This document shows, in pieces, positions 1 to 7,361 of a DNA stretch of 35,203 bases (position 1 is its first letter; the number at the start of each line of letters is the position of its first letter). Location: NCBI RefSeq assembly GCF_000423925.1, contig NZ_AUIX01000049.1:1-35203 (forward strand), in the 5' to 3' direction. Under the pieces are notes generated by a model. It was not told the origin of the DNA, made no database searches, and saw nothing but the letters and a program-made list of their open reading frames with translations. The position numbers and the translations under genes were made by a program. The DNA is from Butyrivibrio sp. VCD2006 (GTDB taxonomy: Bacteria; Bacillota; Clostridia; Lachnospirales; Lachnospiraceae).

Positions 1-73
1 TGAAAAATAAAAATAGCCAGCAGATATGCTGACTACAGTAGTAAGTGATATATAGATGGTCCCAAAAAGTAAT

Positions 74-151
74 AGTGCTAAATCCTAAAGACGGGACTTG
101 CTGCGCTGAGCTTTAGAATGTTTAAAACATTGAGTATAGGATTTACCCACT
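74..151 (+). other. Possible structured element, three-way-junction-like pairing
   Basis: Nested inverted repeats were read by eye. AGTG (74-77) pairs with CACT (148-151), TAAATCC (79-85) with GGATTTA (139-145), TAAAG (86-90) with CTTTA (111-115), and AATGTT (117-122) with AACATT (126-131). The arms abut almost without gaps, as in a three-way junction. I recognise no known riboswitch or ribozyme consensus. The element lies upstream of the promoter at 174-202, so it would be in an RNA only if transcription enters from the left. It could also be chance pairing in AT-rich DNA. Confidence 0.25.
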
Positions 152-153
152 TG

Positions 154-183
154 TTACAATAATGTAAGATTCATTGACCGGTC
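154..183. promoter_or_regulatory. Possible operator: two small palindromes at the precursor promoter
   Basis: An inverted repeat TTACA-ATAA-TGTAA (154-167) ends six bases before the -35 box. A perfect 8-bp palindrome GACCGGTC (176-183) overlaps the -35 box and the start of the spacer. Both positions would suit a regulator of precursor transcription, but the arms are short and no second site was found for comparison. Confidence 0.25.
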
Positions 184-202
184 GCTCATTAATCTATATT
201 AT
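174..202 (+). promoter_or_regulatory. Sigma-A type promoter of the lasso precursor gene
   Basis: The -35 box TTGACC (174-179) is separated by exactly 17 bp from the -10 box TATTAT (197-202), each with one mismatch to consensus. Transcription would start near 209, giving a leader of about 37 nt before the ATG at 246. It points only to the precursor and the genes after it. Confidence 0.75.
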
Positions 203-229
203 AAGCATATCCAATTTATTAAATCTGTA

Positions 230-237
230 GGAGGAGG
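230..237 (+). promoter_or_regulatory. Strong ribosome binding site of the precursor
   Basis: GGAGGAGG lies 8 nt before the ATG at 246. It is one of the strongest Shine-Dalgarno sequences in the window, as expected for a RiPP precursor made in excess over its enzymes. Confidence 0.8.
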
Positions 238-245
238 AAACAGTA

Positions 246-458
246 ATGAAGAAGTGGAACAACCCTGAGATTTCAGCTTTAGATCTCAATCAGACACAAA
301 ACGGCATTTGGCCTTGGGACAGAGAGGTTTGCGTACTTATACTTGGTGGTGCACATGACGCAACTTCTAGTACTAACCAGCCTATTGAAGAAGGCAAGGG
401 TGAAGGCGAAACAACAAACACTGAAGATAACGTTACAAATATAGATAATTTATCATAA
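246..458 (+). CDS. Lasso-peptide (paeninodin-like) precursor with long acidic tail
   Basis: This 70-residue protein is the likely substrate of the lasso enzymes in the window. The leader shows W4-x2-P7-x-I9, L12-D13-L14 and T17, matching the Firmicutes leader layout in which Thr sits at -2, which puts the core start at N19. The next residues are N-G-I-W-P-W-D-R-E, so E27 would give a 9-residue macrolactam ring. D25 (7-residue) or a G20 start with E27 (8-residue) are alternatives. The downstream part is unusually long: a hydrophobic V-C-V-L-I-L-G-G stretch (28-35), then about 35 polar, Ser/Thr/Glu/Asn-rich residues ending in Ser70. A C-terminal Ser fits known paeninodin-type tailoring, where an HPr-kinase-like enzyme phosphorylates the terminal Ser. 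The lasso cyclase lies just downstream. Seen: motifs, RBS, promoter. Inferred: lasso fold and ring size. Confidence 0.8.
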   Translation: MKKWNNPEISALDLNQTQNGIWPWDREVCVLILGGAHDATSSTNQPIEEGKGEGETTNTEDNVTNIDNLS

Positions 459-471
459 TGTGTTATCTTAT

Positions 472-505
472 TAGAGCTCGTCAAATTGATGAGCTCTATT
501 TTTTT
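472..505 (+). terminator. Intrinsic terminator/attenuator between precursor and cyclase
   Basis: TAGAGCTC (472-479) pairs with GAGCTCTA (491-498), an 8-bp stem with an 11-nt loop, followed by seven T (499-505). It sits 13 nt after the precursor stop and 36 nt before the cyclase start, with no obvious promoter between. It should end most transcripts after the precursor and let some read through, a common dosage arrangement in RiPP operons. Confidence 0.85.
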
Positions 506-541
506 ATGTTATAGTAAAAAATAAAAAACGGATGGAAAACA

Positions 542-2422
542 ATGAGTGGTATATATGGCTGTGTTTCTCAAAACACCATTGATAAAAACGTATATAAAGG
601 ACTTTCACTATGGAATAATAGCTATGGTGACTGTAATACACAGGAATATTATGATGAGAATGCTTTTTTAGGCATAAAGCCGGAAGCACTAAAAAAATGC
701 ATCGATAATAAAAGAATTATTACATCTGCAGGGAGAGTAGGCGTATTTGATGCATTGATATATTCCGATACAGAGACAGGCCTGTCTGATGAATACTTTT
801 TATCTGATCAGATATGTAAAAAAGGATTGGAAGCACTAGCTCATATAAATGGCGATTTTTCAGGCGCATTGTGGAATAACTCCAAGAAAGAATTAACTCT
901 TTTCAGGGATCATTTAGGAGTACGACCTCTTTTTTACTACTCTGATAAGGACAGAGTGATTTTTTCAACTGACATAAGAGGAATATTATCTGTAAATGAT
1001 ATCGATATTCAGGTTAATGAGGACTGGCTCTTTTCGTATTTATATATGGGGAAGTCTCAGATTGGATGTAGGACAGAATACGAGCATATTAATTGTGTAC
1101 CCTTTGGTGGATGGATAACTTTTCAATTCACCAAGCAAGGAATTATTGCAAAGGAGGGACATTATTATATCCCCGGAAAAAAGAAATATAGAATGAAAAG
1201 CAAAGAGGCTTATACAAAGGAGCTTAGAAGGCTGGTAGAGGATGCGGTACATATACGGGCAAACGCCACTAATTTGAAAATCGGAGCTGAATTATCCGGC
1301 GGACTGGATTCCGGAATCATCGACCTGATTTTAGCCAAAAGCAATAAAGAATGCCTTTATTATTCATGGTCTCCCGCAGAGGATAAACTTGCAATAGCGG
1401 AAAATGATGAGCGGCTAATTGTTAAGGACATTTGTGAAAAAGCAGGAATAACATGTAATTTTGGTGGCCTTGCTGTCAATCTGGACACGCCTATGATGGC
1501 GGAACGTTTTCCCCTTGGAAAGGGTGATTATGATAAACTACCTGCAGCTTTGACTTATGCATTTCCTCCCTACGTAAATACTGCATCCATTTTTGAAACA
1601 GCTTCTTTCATGAAGGATCATGGAGTGAAGTTTGTGTTTACCGGTCATGGTGGAGATGAAGGAGTAAGTCATAGATCTAATCCATACGAATTATTTTACT
1701 TTCATGAGTATTATCGATATTTGCGTCTTATGTATTCAAGAAGCAGTATCTCTAAGCATAGAATATTTAAGACAATAAAACTGATATATGATAATCAGAT
1801 GCTTGCCAACAAAAAGCTAAAGGCACCATTTTTTGCCAAGCACATTGCTTCAGACGTTCTTAAATCAGATTTTACAAAAAAATATGAAAACGAAAAGATT
1901 AAGCCACTTGCTTTTGCATATGACCCAATTGAATATGTAATAGAAGGCGGAAGCAGAAACAGGCTGGATGTTTTGGCCTTCTTCTCTTCTTGCACCGGCA
2001 CAAGATACTTAATTCCATATCTTGATTACAGAGTATTGGATTTTGCCCTGGGGATCCCCAGATACCTTTACCATAACTGGTACATAAACAGGTATATATT
2101 TAGAGAAGCTTTTAAAGACTTGATGCCACATTCTTTATACACTTTAAGAACCAAAGAGGATTTCAGTTATAGAAACTTACCCAAAATCTCTACATCTGAA
2201 TACGAAAAGAATAGAGTTAGTAACGAAAGCATCGAGAGAAGGAAAATGTATCTTGGATATTTAGACAGAAACTACTGGCAAAAATATCTGAATTTTGAAA
2301 TCCTGGAAGATTGGGTATATGGACGAAACAAAACAGAGGATGATGAACGTCTTGACAGGGCTATTTTTACATGCTTGCAGCTTGAACACCTTGTAAAACG
2401 TTCAAGGGAATTGAATTCATGA
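542..2422 (+). CDS. Lasso-peptide cyclase (asparagine synthetase-like), intact
   Basis: The 626-residue protein has an N-terminal glutaminase-fold region starting M-S-G-I-Y-G and an asparagine-synthetase ATP domain with the PPi-loop S-G-G-L-D-S near residues 251-256. In lasso cyclases (the C enzyme) this domain adenylates the Asp/Glu side chain, which the core N-terminus then attacks to close the ring. True class B asparagine synthetases need Cys2 for glutamine hydrolysis; here residue 2 is Ser, as in lasso cyclases. The length is normal for the family. It follows the precursor on the same strand behind an attenuator, and its stop overlaps the next gene's start (ATGA at 2419). A second, broken copy lies at 15074-16084. 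Function is assigned from the family and neighbours; substrate pairing with the precursor at 246-458 is inference. Confidence 0.85.
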   Translation: MSGIYGCVSQNTIDKNVYKGLSLWNNSYGDCNTQEYYDENAFLGIKPEALKKCIDNKRIITSAGRVGVFDALIYSDTETGLSDEYFLSDQICKKGLEALAHINGDFSGALWNNSKKELTLFRDHLGVRPLFYYSDKDRVIFSTDIRGILSVNDIDIQVNEDWLFSYLYMGKSQIGCRTEYEHINCVPFGGWITFQFTKQGIIAKEGHYYIPGKKKYRMKSKEAYTKELRRLVEDAVHIRANATNLKIGAELSGGLDSGIIDLILAKSNKECLYYSWSPAEDKLAIAENDERLIVKDICEKAGITCNFGGLAVNLDTPMMAERFPLGKGDYDKLPAALTYAFPPYVNTASIFETASFMKDHGVKFVFTGHGGDEGVSHRSNPYELFYFHEYYRYLRLMYSRSSISKHRIFKTIKLIYDNQMLANKKLKAPFFAKHIASDVLKSDFTKKYENEKIKPLAFAYDPIEYVIEGGSRNRLDVLAFFSSCTGTRYLIPYLDYRVLDFALGIPRYLYHNWYINRYIFREAFKDLMPHSLYTLRTKEDFSYRNLPKISTSEYEKNRVSNESIERRKMYLGYLDRNYWQKYLNFEILEDWVYGRNKTEDDERLDRAIFTCLQLEHLVKRSRELNS

Positions 2423-2988
2423 ATGAACTTATCAGCATTATTATTCCGGTCTACAATGTAGAAAAATATCTCCGAGAATGTCTTGATTCAGTTATCAATC
2501 AGACATATAAAAAACTTGAAATCTCACTACGTTTTCCTAAAAAGAAAATGTTTGAAGATACCATTTATATGAATAAATGCCTTAGTATAGGAGTCTCTTG
2601 TGCAAAAACCGACTTACCGCTATATGTATATCGCCAAAGAGAGTGCAGTCTGACATCTTCAAAGGATGCAGCTTATCTCCTTGAATTATCCGAAATCAAC
2701 AGGCATCAGTATGAGTCATTAAAAGAGCGCTATGATGAATCCTTCCGCAGTGCTTTATTCTGCAAATACCTAAATCTAATTAGCCGCAGAGCAGCCGACG
2801 TTTATTGGAACATGAACAGGCACGAAGCAAATAAAATCTATAACTGCTGGCTGGCATTTTATGTCTCAGATAAAAAACATATCAAAGACACCAAAGAAAA
2901 AGCAAAAACTATGTTATATAGACATTTTCCGCATCTATATTATCAGCTTATGCGAAATAGAATCTATAGTGCTTTCAAATCTTCTTGA
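2419..2988 (+). CDS. GT2 family glycosyltransferase, internally deleted remnant
   Basis: The first 35 residues are a classic GT2 start (S-I-I-I-P-V-Y-N-V-E-K-Y-L). At L-E-I the sequence jumps to what aligns with the late part of such enzymes (R-F-P-K-K-K-M-F-E-D-T), and then follows the C-terminal half of the paralogue at 7333-8355, including the shared K-T-M-L-Y-R ending. Roughly 140 residues are missing, including the D-D-G-S and D-x-D motifs that bind the sugar nucleotide and metal, so it cannot be an active GT2 enzyme. The reading frame is kept, giving 189 residues, so protein could still be made. Translation is coupled to the cyclase by the ATGA overlap. It ends 30 bp from the stop of the convergent kinase gene, with no clear terminator between. 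Confidence 0.75.
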   Translation: MNELISIIIPVYNVEKYLRECLDSVINQTYKKLEISLRFPKKKMFEDTIYMNKCLSIGVSCAKTDLPLYVYRQRECSLTSSKDAAYLLELSEINRHQYESLKERYDESFRSALFCKYLNLISRRAADVYWNMNRHEANKIYNCWLAFYVSDKKHIKDTKEKAKTMLYRHFPHLYYQLMRNRIYSAFKSS

Positions 2989-3018
2989 TAATGCCTAAAA
3001 CGTAATACTTTAGTATAT

Positions 3019-3945
3019 TCACTCAAGCTTTTTTACAATATCAGCGATAGCCTCAACGGAATCCACATTTGCCGGACGTGCAATCAGATATACCGGGCAC
3101 TTTCCGGCAACCGACATGCATAGCTGCAGCACTTCTTTATTATTCTCCCACTCTCCTGATAGCCTATGAAGAAAGAGGTTCTGCTTTACCGCCATGAGCT
3201 GGTTTAAACCAGAAAGCTTTTGTAGCTGCACCTCCTGAACATCCGCCACAACAATAAAAGCCATGCACTTTAGCCTTTGTGGCTTTGCACAGAAGGCATC
3301 TCCGACAGGCACAAGGAATTTATCCTTATCTTCATTTATGTAAATGAGTTTTTCTTTATCGAGGCCTCTTTTTTCCACTTCATTTCTCACAAGCTTCTGA
3401 TATGGAAATGCCGGATAAACCATAACATCATCCACGCATCTTACAGCAGCGACATCGTCAGCCATTATATTATATCCATCCTCAAGAAGCTTTTTTGTAA
3501 GCGTTGACTTACCCGCTCCGGGTTCACCTGATATCAGAATAGCCCCCTCTGTAATATCATCAGCACTTCCACAAACCGCACTGCAATGAATAGCCAGTGT
3601 TTTTCTCTGCAAAAGGAGCATTGCCATGGAAAAGCCAAGGAGCCAGGCAGAAACAGTTTCATCATTATAGCCCGATTTTGCTTCAAAAATTATCTCCTTA
3701 CCATCTCTGATGACATAGTACCCGCCTTTATTCATAAAGCATGAGTACTCAAGGCCTATTTCGTACTTTTTTTCAAGAGCTCCTGCCATTGTAAGATTTT
3801 CAATTACTTCATCTGCACAATTCCCATGTCTTATAAAAACATCTGCCAAAGCGTCAGACTCACTATTATCGTCAGCTTTCAGCAGCTGCCTAAATTCAAC
3901 TTCAGATTCAATTGTAAGCCCATATAACATATATCTTTTATTCAT
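3019..3945 (-). CDS. HPr kinase-like lasso-peptide kinase (copy 1)
   Basis: The protein has about 308 residues. It opens with Y-M-L-Y-G-L-T-I-x-S-E, the usual start of the kinase family found in paeninodin-type lasso clusters, and carries a Walker A loop G-E-P-G-A-G-K-S-T near residues 139-147 followed by M-A-D-D, as in the HPrK/P C-terminal fold. Characterised members phosphorylate the C-terminal Ser of the lasso precursor; the precursor at 246-458 ends in Ser. I chose the ATG at 3945 because GGTGA precedes it at good spacing; an in-frame ATG at 3957 has no clear RBS. It faces the cyclase operon tail to tail. A second kinase lies at 16094-17050. It lacks the N-terminal domain and length pattern of a genuine HPr kinase/phosphorylase. 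Confidence 0.8.
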   Translation of the reverse strand: MNKRYMLYGLTIESEVEFRQLLKADDNSESDALADVFIRHGNCADEVIENLTMAGALEKKYEIGLEYSCFMNKGGYYVIRDGKEIIFEAKSGYNDETVSAWLLGFSMAMLLLQRKTLAIHCSAVCGSADDITEGAILISGEPGAGKSTLTKKLLEDGYNIMADDVAAVRCVDDVMVYPAFPYQKLVRNEVEKRGLDKEKLIYINEDKDKFLVPVGDAFCAKPQRLKCMAFIVVADVQEVQLQKLSGLNQLMAVKQNLFLHRLSGEWENNKEVLQLCMSVAGKCPVYLIARPANVDSVEAIADIVKKLE

Positions 3946-4012
3946 GCTTATCACCATCTTATATCAGCAAAACATATTTCAGCATCTATAATCAACACAT
4001 AAAGCTAATAAA

Positions 4013-4801
4013 TCAATTCGAATACAAAAGCTCCGATATTTTTCTAAATACTCTCTCGCAATTATATGAATCCGTATAGAAACGACTATCATCTGTCTTA
4101 CAAAAGAAATGCTTATATCGTAGTACTTCAGGATGCAACTTGATATATAGCTTATACCCTCTCCTTGATATCTCTTCATATAATTCATCATCTTTACTAA
4201 TCCTATCGAGCATTTCAAAATAACAAGACTCTTTCAGTTCTTCTTCGTTCAATCCCAATAATGAAGCTCTCCATGAAAATGCAACTATTATCTTGTTTTG
4301 ATTTTTATTCTTTAGATAATCAAATCTTGGGAGTCCTGTAACCCCTATATGATCCTCGCTCCCCAAACCTCTTATCATATCTTCACGTTCTATATCAGAA
4401 GTAGTGGTTATATAAAAATTCTTATGATTTACAGGCTTTATCATCTTTGAAATATCACTATACGAAACCCCATGCTGTAGAAATATCTGTGGCATTTCCA
4501 CGTGATTCTCCATATTTAAAAGTTGCGAGCTACAGTGACAGTCGCTGACGCATAGAAGCAGTTTATACTTAAGCGATTGTATATATACTACCTCGCCTAT
4601 CCTGCTAATTCTGTCATAATCTTCACTATCTTTCTTTATAGCAAAAATTGTCTTTATATCTTTATCCTGAAGGAACTAAAAAAAGGCTTCCCCATTATCA
4701 CCTGCCATGCCTTCTCTGTCACTAATAAGCCAAATATTTTTCCCATAAAATATCCTTCCCATGGCTCTTATGGATTTAAAAATTATCTGTCGAATTTTCA
4801 T
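4013..4801 (-). pseudogene. Decayed CDP-glycerol glycerophosphotransferase-like gene
   Basis: Read from the ATG at 4801, the frame follows the intact paralogue at 9499-10584 (W-L-I-S-D-R-E-G, A-G-D-N-G-E-A-F-F, then I-F-L-Q-H-G-V). Codon 42 is an amber stop (CTA on the + strand at 4676-4678) where the intact copy has Lys; the frame stays open after it. Near 4050-4060 the text jumps from Y-T-D-S-Y-N straight to C-E-R-V-F, removing 99 codons that in the paralogue hold the catalytic D-Y-S-S-A region. Total length is 263 codons against 362, exactly that difference. The junction shares ATAA with both parent edges. An internal ATG at 4513 would allow a 166-residue fragment. It is non-functional by two independent lesions. 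Confidence 0.85.
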
Positions 4802-4857
4802 ATAACGTATTAAGTCTTTCTTATTTTATTTCTGCTAAATGGCAAGCCTCTCTCATG

Positions 4858-4887
4858 TTGTATTACTAATGCAAATATCGTTATAAT
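4858..4887 (+). promoter_or_regulatory. Promoter of the GH5 gene
   Basis: TTGTAT (4858-4863) and a perfect TATAAT (4882-4887) are 18 bp apart. Transcription would start near 4894, leaving a leader of about 95 nt before the ATG at 4989, which has GGAGG (4978-4982) in front. The gene is thus an independent unit on the + strand. Confidence 0.6.
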
Positions 4888-4988
4888 ATTTATGAAATCC
4901 GCAATGTAATCATTTAGCTCATAAAAATCGATGATACCACAAATATTTCGCGCTCTAATGCATTAGTAAACATTTATGGAGGATCGTA

Positions 4989-6473
4989 ATGAAAAAACTA
5001 TTTGCCGTATTATGCATTTCAATCCTTAGTATGTCTTTTGCGTTTCATTATCACACTTTGGCTGTAAGAGCTAATAACAGCTCCGGTATTTCTGCCACAG
5101 CGTTCGTAGAACAGATGAAAACCGGATGGAATCTTGGTAATTCCCTTGATTCCCACTATGGAGATCCCAAAAGTGGAGGTAATCTCTCCCAGGAAACCAT
5201 CTGGGGTAACCCCAAAATCACACAGGAACAGATTAACCTTGTCAAAGCCCAAGGATTCGATGTCATCAGGGTTCCGGTGTCCTGGTATACGCATACCTAT
5301 AGGGATGAAAACGATACAATTCACATTAGTAGTGAATGGCTTGCCAGGGTATGCGAAGTAGTTGATTATTGCATAAACGATGATTTCTATGTAATCATTA
5401 ATACCCACCATGACGGCGAAGTTCTCCACGCCGGTGTCTCTGATAAGGACTTCGATCAAGTAAAGGCTGATGCCACTTCTCTATGGAGCGAAATTTCTGC
5501 TTACTTCTCATCCTATGATGAGCATCTGATCTTTGAGTCTTACAATGAAATTGACAACCTTGATAAATCCTGGAGTTTTGGCAAAAAGGCCGCCTCCCAG
5601 ATGAATGAACTGAATCAGATTTTTGTGAACACAGTACGCGCATCCGGCGGTAATAACGATGAGCGCCTGCTTATGGTCCCTACTCTTCTTGATAATCCCG
5701 GAGAAAAATTTCAGAAAGCCTTTGTGCTTCCCTCAGACACTGTTCCAGGGAAAATCATTGTAACTGTCCATAATTACTCACAGACCTTTGATCAGACAAT
5801 GGACAATACATTTTCAAATATGGCCAATTTTTCGAAAAACCTCGGTGTGCCAATCATAATTGGAGAATGGGGAACAACTTCCAAGTTCTCTCCTGCCCAA
5901 TATAGATTGGTTCATGCCTCCAACTATATAGCGCGCGCTAATAAATTCGGTTTAAAATGCATTTACTGGGATAACGGCAGCAATTATGCCATCATCGACA
6001 GAAAGAATCTCACTGTTAACAGCGAGATGATCTCCGCCATAATGAATCCTTCTGAATATACATCTGATGCCTCTGCTCAGTTATCTGATTTTGACGGCTA
6101 TCTTTATATGACAATCGACCAAAAAACCGGTGCATTAAAGGAAGACAAGCATTGGGGAACCCTTTTGGTCAATGCCGATGGAAATGGCGGATATGCCATT
6201 CCCGCCGGAAAGACATCTATCTATGTCGGGCTTGTTGCAAGAGACAATATGTCTGATCAAAGAATCCATTATCTGTATTTCTTTGATTCCCACAATAACA
6301 TTACAGGTAAAATTAATGAAAACTATGGTTTCACTGAAAAGGTTGCTGAAATTCCCGAAGGAACTGTTTATGCAAGGATTGGCATAAACAATTCCTATTC
6401 AAAGACCTCAAAGAAGGAATATAAAGAGGCTGTTGAAAACGGAACTCTAAGTATTCTGATTAACCTTTACTAA
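4989..6473 (+). CDS. Secreted GH5-family glycoside hydrolase (endoglucanase-like)
   Basis: The 494-residue protein has a signal peptide (M-K-K, hydrophobic core, probable cut after A-V-R-A near residue 29). The (beta/alpha)8 GH5 domain runs from about residue 40 to 350: G-W-N-L-G-N-S-L-D near the start, R-V-P-V-S-W-Y, the acid/base Glu187 in Y-N-E-I-D, and the nucleophile Glu293 in I-G-E-W-G-T-T. Such enzymes cut beta-1,4-glucans or related plant glycans outside the cell. Residues from about 365 to 494 form a separate C-terminal region I cannot name, possibly carbohydrate binding. It has its own promoter and RBS and runs against the - strand EPS genes, ending 9 bp from the stop of the pyruvyltransferase gene. 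It may have been inserted into the locus, or might trim the polymer; the exact substrate is unknown. Confidence 0.85.
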   Translation: MKKLFAVLCISILSMSFAFHYHTLAVRANNSSGISATAFVEQMKTGWNLGNSLDSHYGDPKSGGNLSQETIWGNPKITQEQINLVKAQGFDVIRVPVSWYTHTYRDENDTIHISSEWLARVCEVVDYCINDDFYVIINTHHDGEVLHAGVSDKDFDQVKADATSLWSEISAYFSSYDEHLIFESYNEIDNLDKSWSFGKKAASQMNELNQIFVNTVRASGGNNDERLLMVPTLLDNPGEKFQKAFVLPSDTVPGKIIVTVHNYSQTFDQTMDNTFSNMANFSKNLGVPIIIGEWGTTSKFSPAQYRLVHASNYIARANKFGLKCIYWDNGSNYAIIDRKNLTVNSEMISAIMNPSEYTSDASAQLSDFDGYLYMTIDQKTGALKEDKHWGTLLVNADGNGGYAIPAGKTSIYVGLVARDNMSDQRIHYLYFFDSHNNITGKINENYGFTEKVAEIPEGTVYARIGINNSYSKTSKKEYKEAVENGTLSILINLY

Positions 6474-6482
6474 TTTCATTTT

Positions 6483-7361
6483 TCAGTTCCATAAGTCAAC
6501 AGGAAAACTACTCAGTAGATTTTCCTGCAGCTTTGACAGATCCGGAACAGAAGGAACAGGCATAGCTAATCCCTCTTCAACGGATTTACATACAGGATAA
6601 TCATATCTCCCGGTGCTATAATAATAATCGTTATATTTAAATCTGTCCCTGCCTTCCAATTTATCCAATAGTATAGCCGGAACACCGTAAGCCTCTGCAA
6701 TTATACAACCATGAAGTGAACTACTAATTATAAGCTTACTGTTATATATTTCATCAATAGTTCTCTTCCAATCATCTGTAAGTATGTCAATCTGATTGGC
6801 TATAGACTCATCCTTTTTGCTCATATGAAGAATTACGGAATAATCTCTTTTCTCCTTATACTCCGTAGGAGTATAGATAAGTGGCATCAAAACACCTGGA
6901 TCTCCTAAAAGGCATCTTGAAACATCATAGCCATTCTCCCTAAGCCTAGACAAAGTCTTTGGACCTCTCACGCATCTTACATCCAGCTTACGAGTTTTAC
7001 TACGTTTCCAAATAACCCCTTCTGGTTCTCCAAATAAAATTCCACTTCCCCATATGGTTGCATCTTGATATCCTAAAAGAATCAAAGACCCTATTGTATA
7101 TAAATGCTTTGTAGATGCTATTTTTCTTTGGGGATCAATCCCAAATCTGTCTGTCATATACTCAAAAATTGGAAGTGCAAGCCAATCACCAAGATTTTGC
7201 TTTGCACTGTCACTTTTAAATACTAATGAGCCAAATTTTCTTTCACATATGGGAGCCCAATGTAAATTAACTCGTTTTGGAATCGCCTTAAAATTCAATA
7301 TATTTAGAATTATTCTATCTTTTAATAATATTTCAAGGATTTTTTGTATTCTTTTCATCAT
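6483..7361 (-). CDS. Polysaccharide pyruvyl transferase family protein
   Basis: The protein has about 292 residues and the marks of PF04230: N-L-G-D-W near the start, a G-S-G-I segment, then S-S-S-L-H-G-C-I-I-A-E-A-Y-G-V-P, the conserved donor-side motif. Members add pyruvate ketals from phosphoenolpyruvate to sugars, or are of unknown substrate. I took the ATG ATG pair at 7361/7358, which overlaps the upstream GT2 gene by about 29 bp; the frame is open up to 7475, but that start would overlap by 143 bp. It is the last gene of the long - strand run and converges on the GH5 gene with no visible terminator. Confidence 0.75.
   Translation of the reverse strand: MMKRIQKILEILLKDRIILNILNFKAIPKRVNLHWAPICERKFGSLVFKSDSAKQNLGDWLALPIFEYMTDRFGIDPQRKIASTKHLYTIGSLILLGYQDATIWGSGILFGEPEGVIWKRSKTRKLDVRCVRGPKTLSRLRENGYDVSRCLLGDPGVLMPLIYTPTEYKEKRDYSVILHMSKKDESIANQIDILTDDWKRTIDEIYNSKLIISSSLHGCIIAEAYGVPAILLDKLEGRDRFKYNDYYYSTGRYDYPVCKSVEEGLAMPVPSVPDLSKLQENLLSSFPVDLWN

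Noticed and set aside
327..352. Double-glycine (L-I-L-G-G) leader cleavage site in the precursor
   Set aside because: The exporter has no C39 peptidase domain, and the leader and cyclase fit a lasso pathway with the cut near residue 18.
542..2422. Ordinary glutamine-dependent asparagine synthetase
   Set aside because: The catalytic Cys2 is Ser, and the gene sits behind a lasso-type precursor; lasso cyclase fits better.
2989..3018. Bidirectional terminator between the convergent genes
   Set aside because: Only a 5-bp ATACT/AGTAT pairing with a 2-nt loop is present, too weak to call.
3019..3945. Catabolite-control HPr kinase/phosphorylase
   Set aside because: It begins with the lasso-kinase N-terminal motif, lacks the usual HPrK/P N-terminal domain, and a second such copy lies beside a lasso cyclase.
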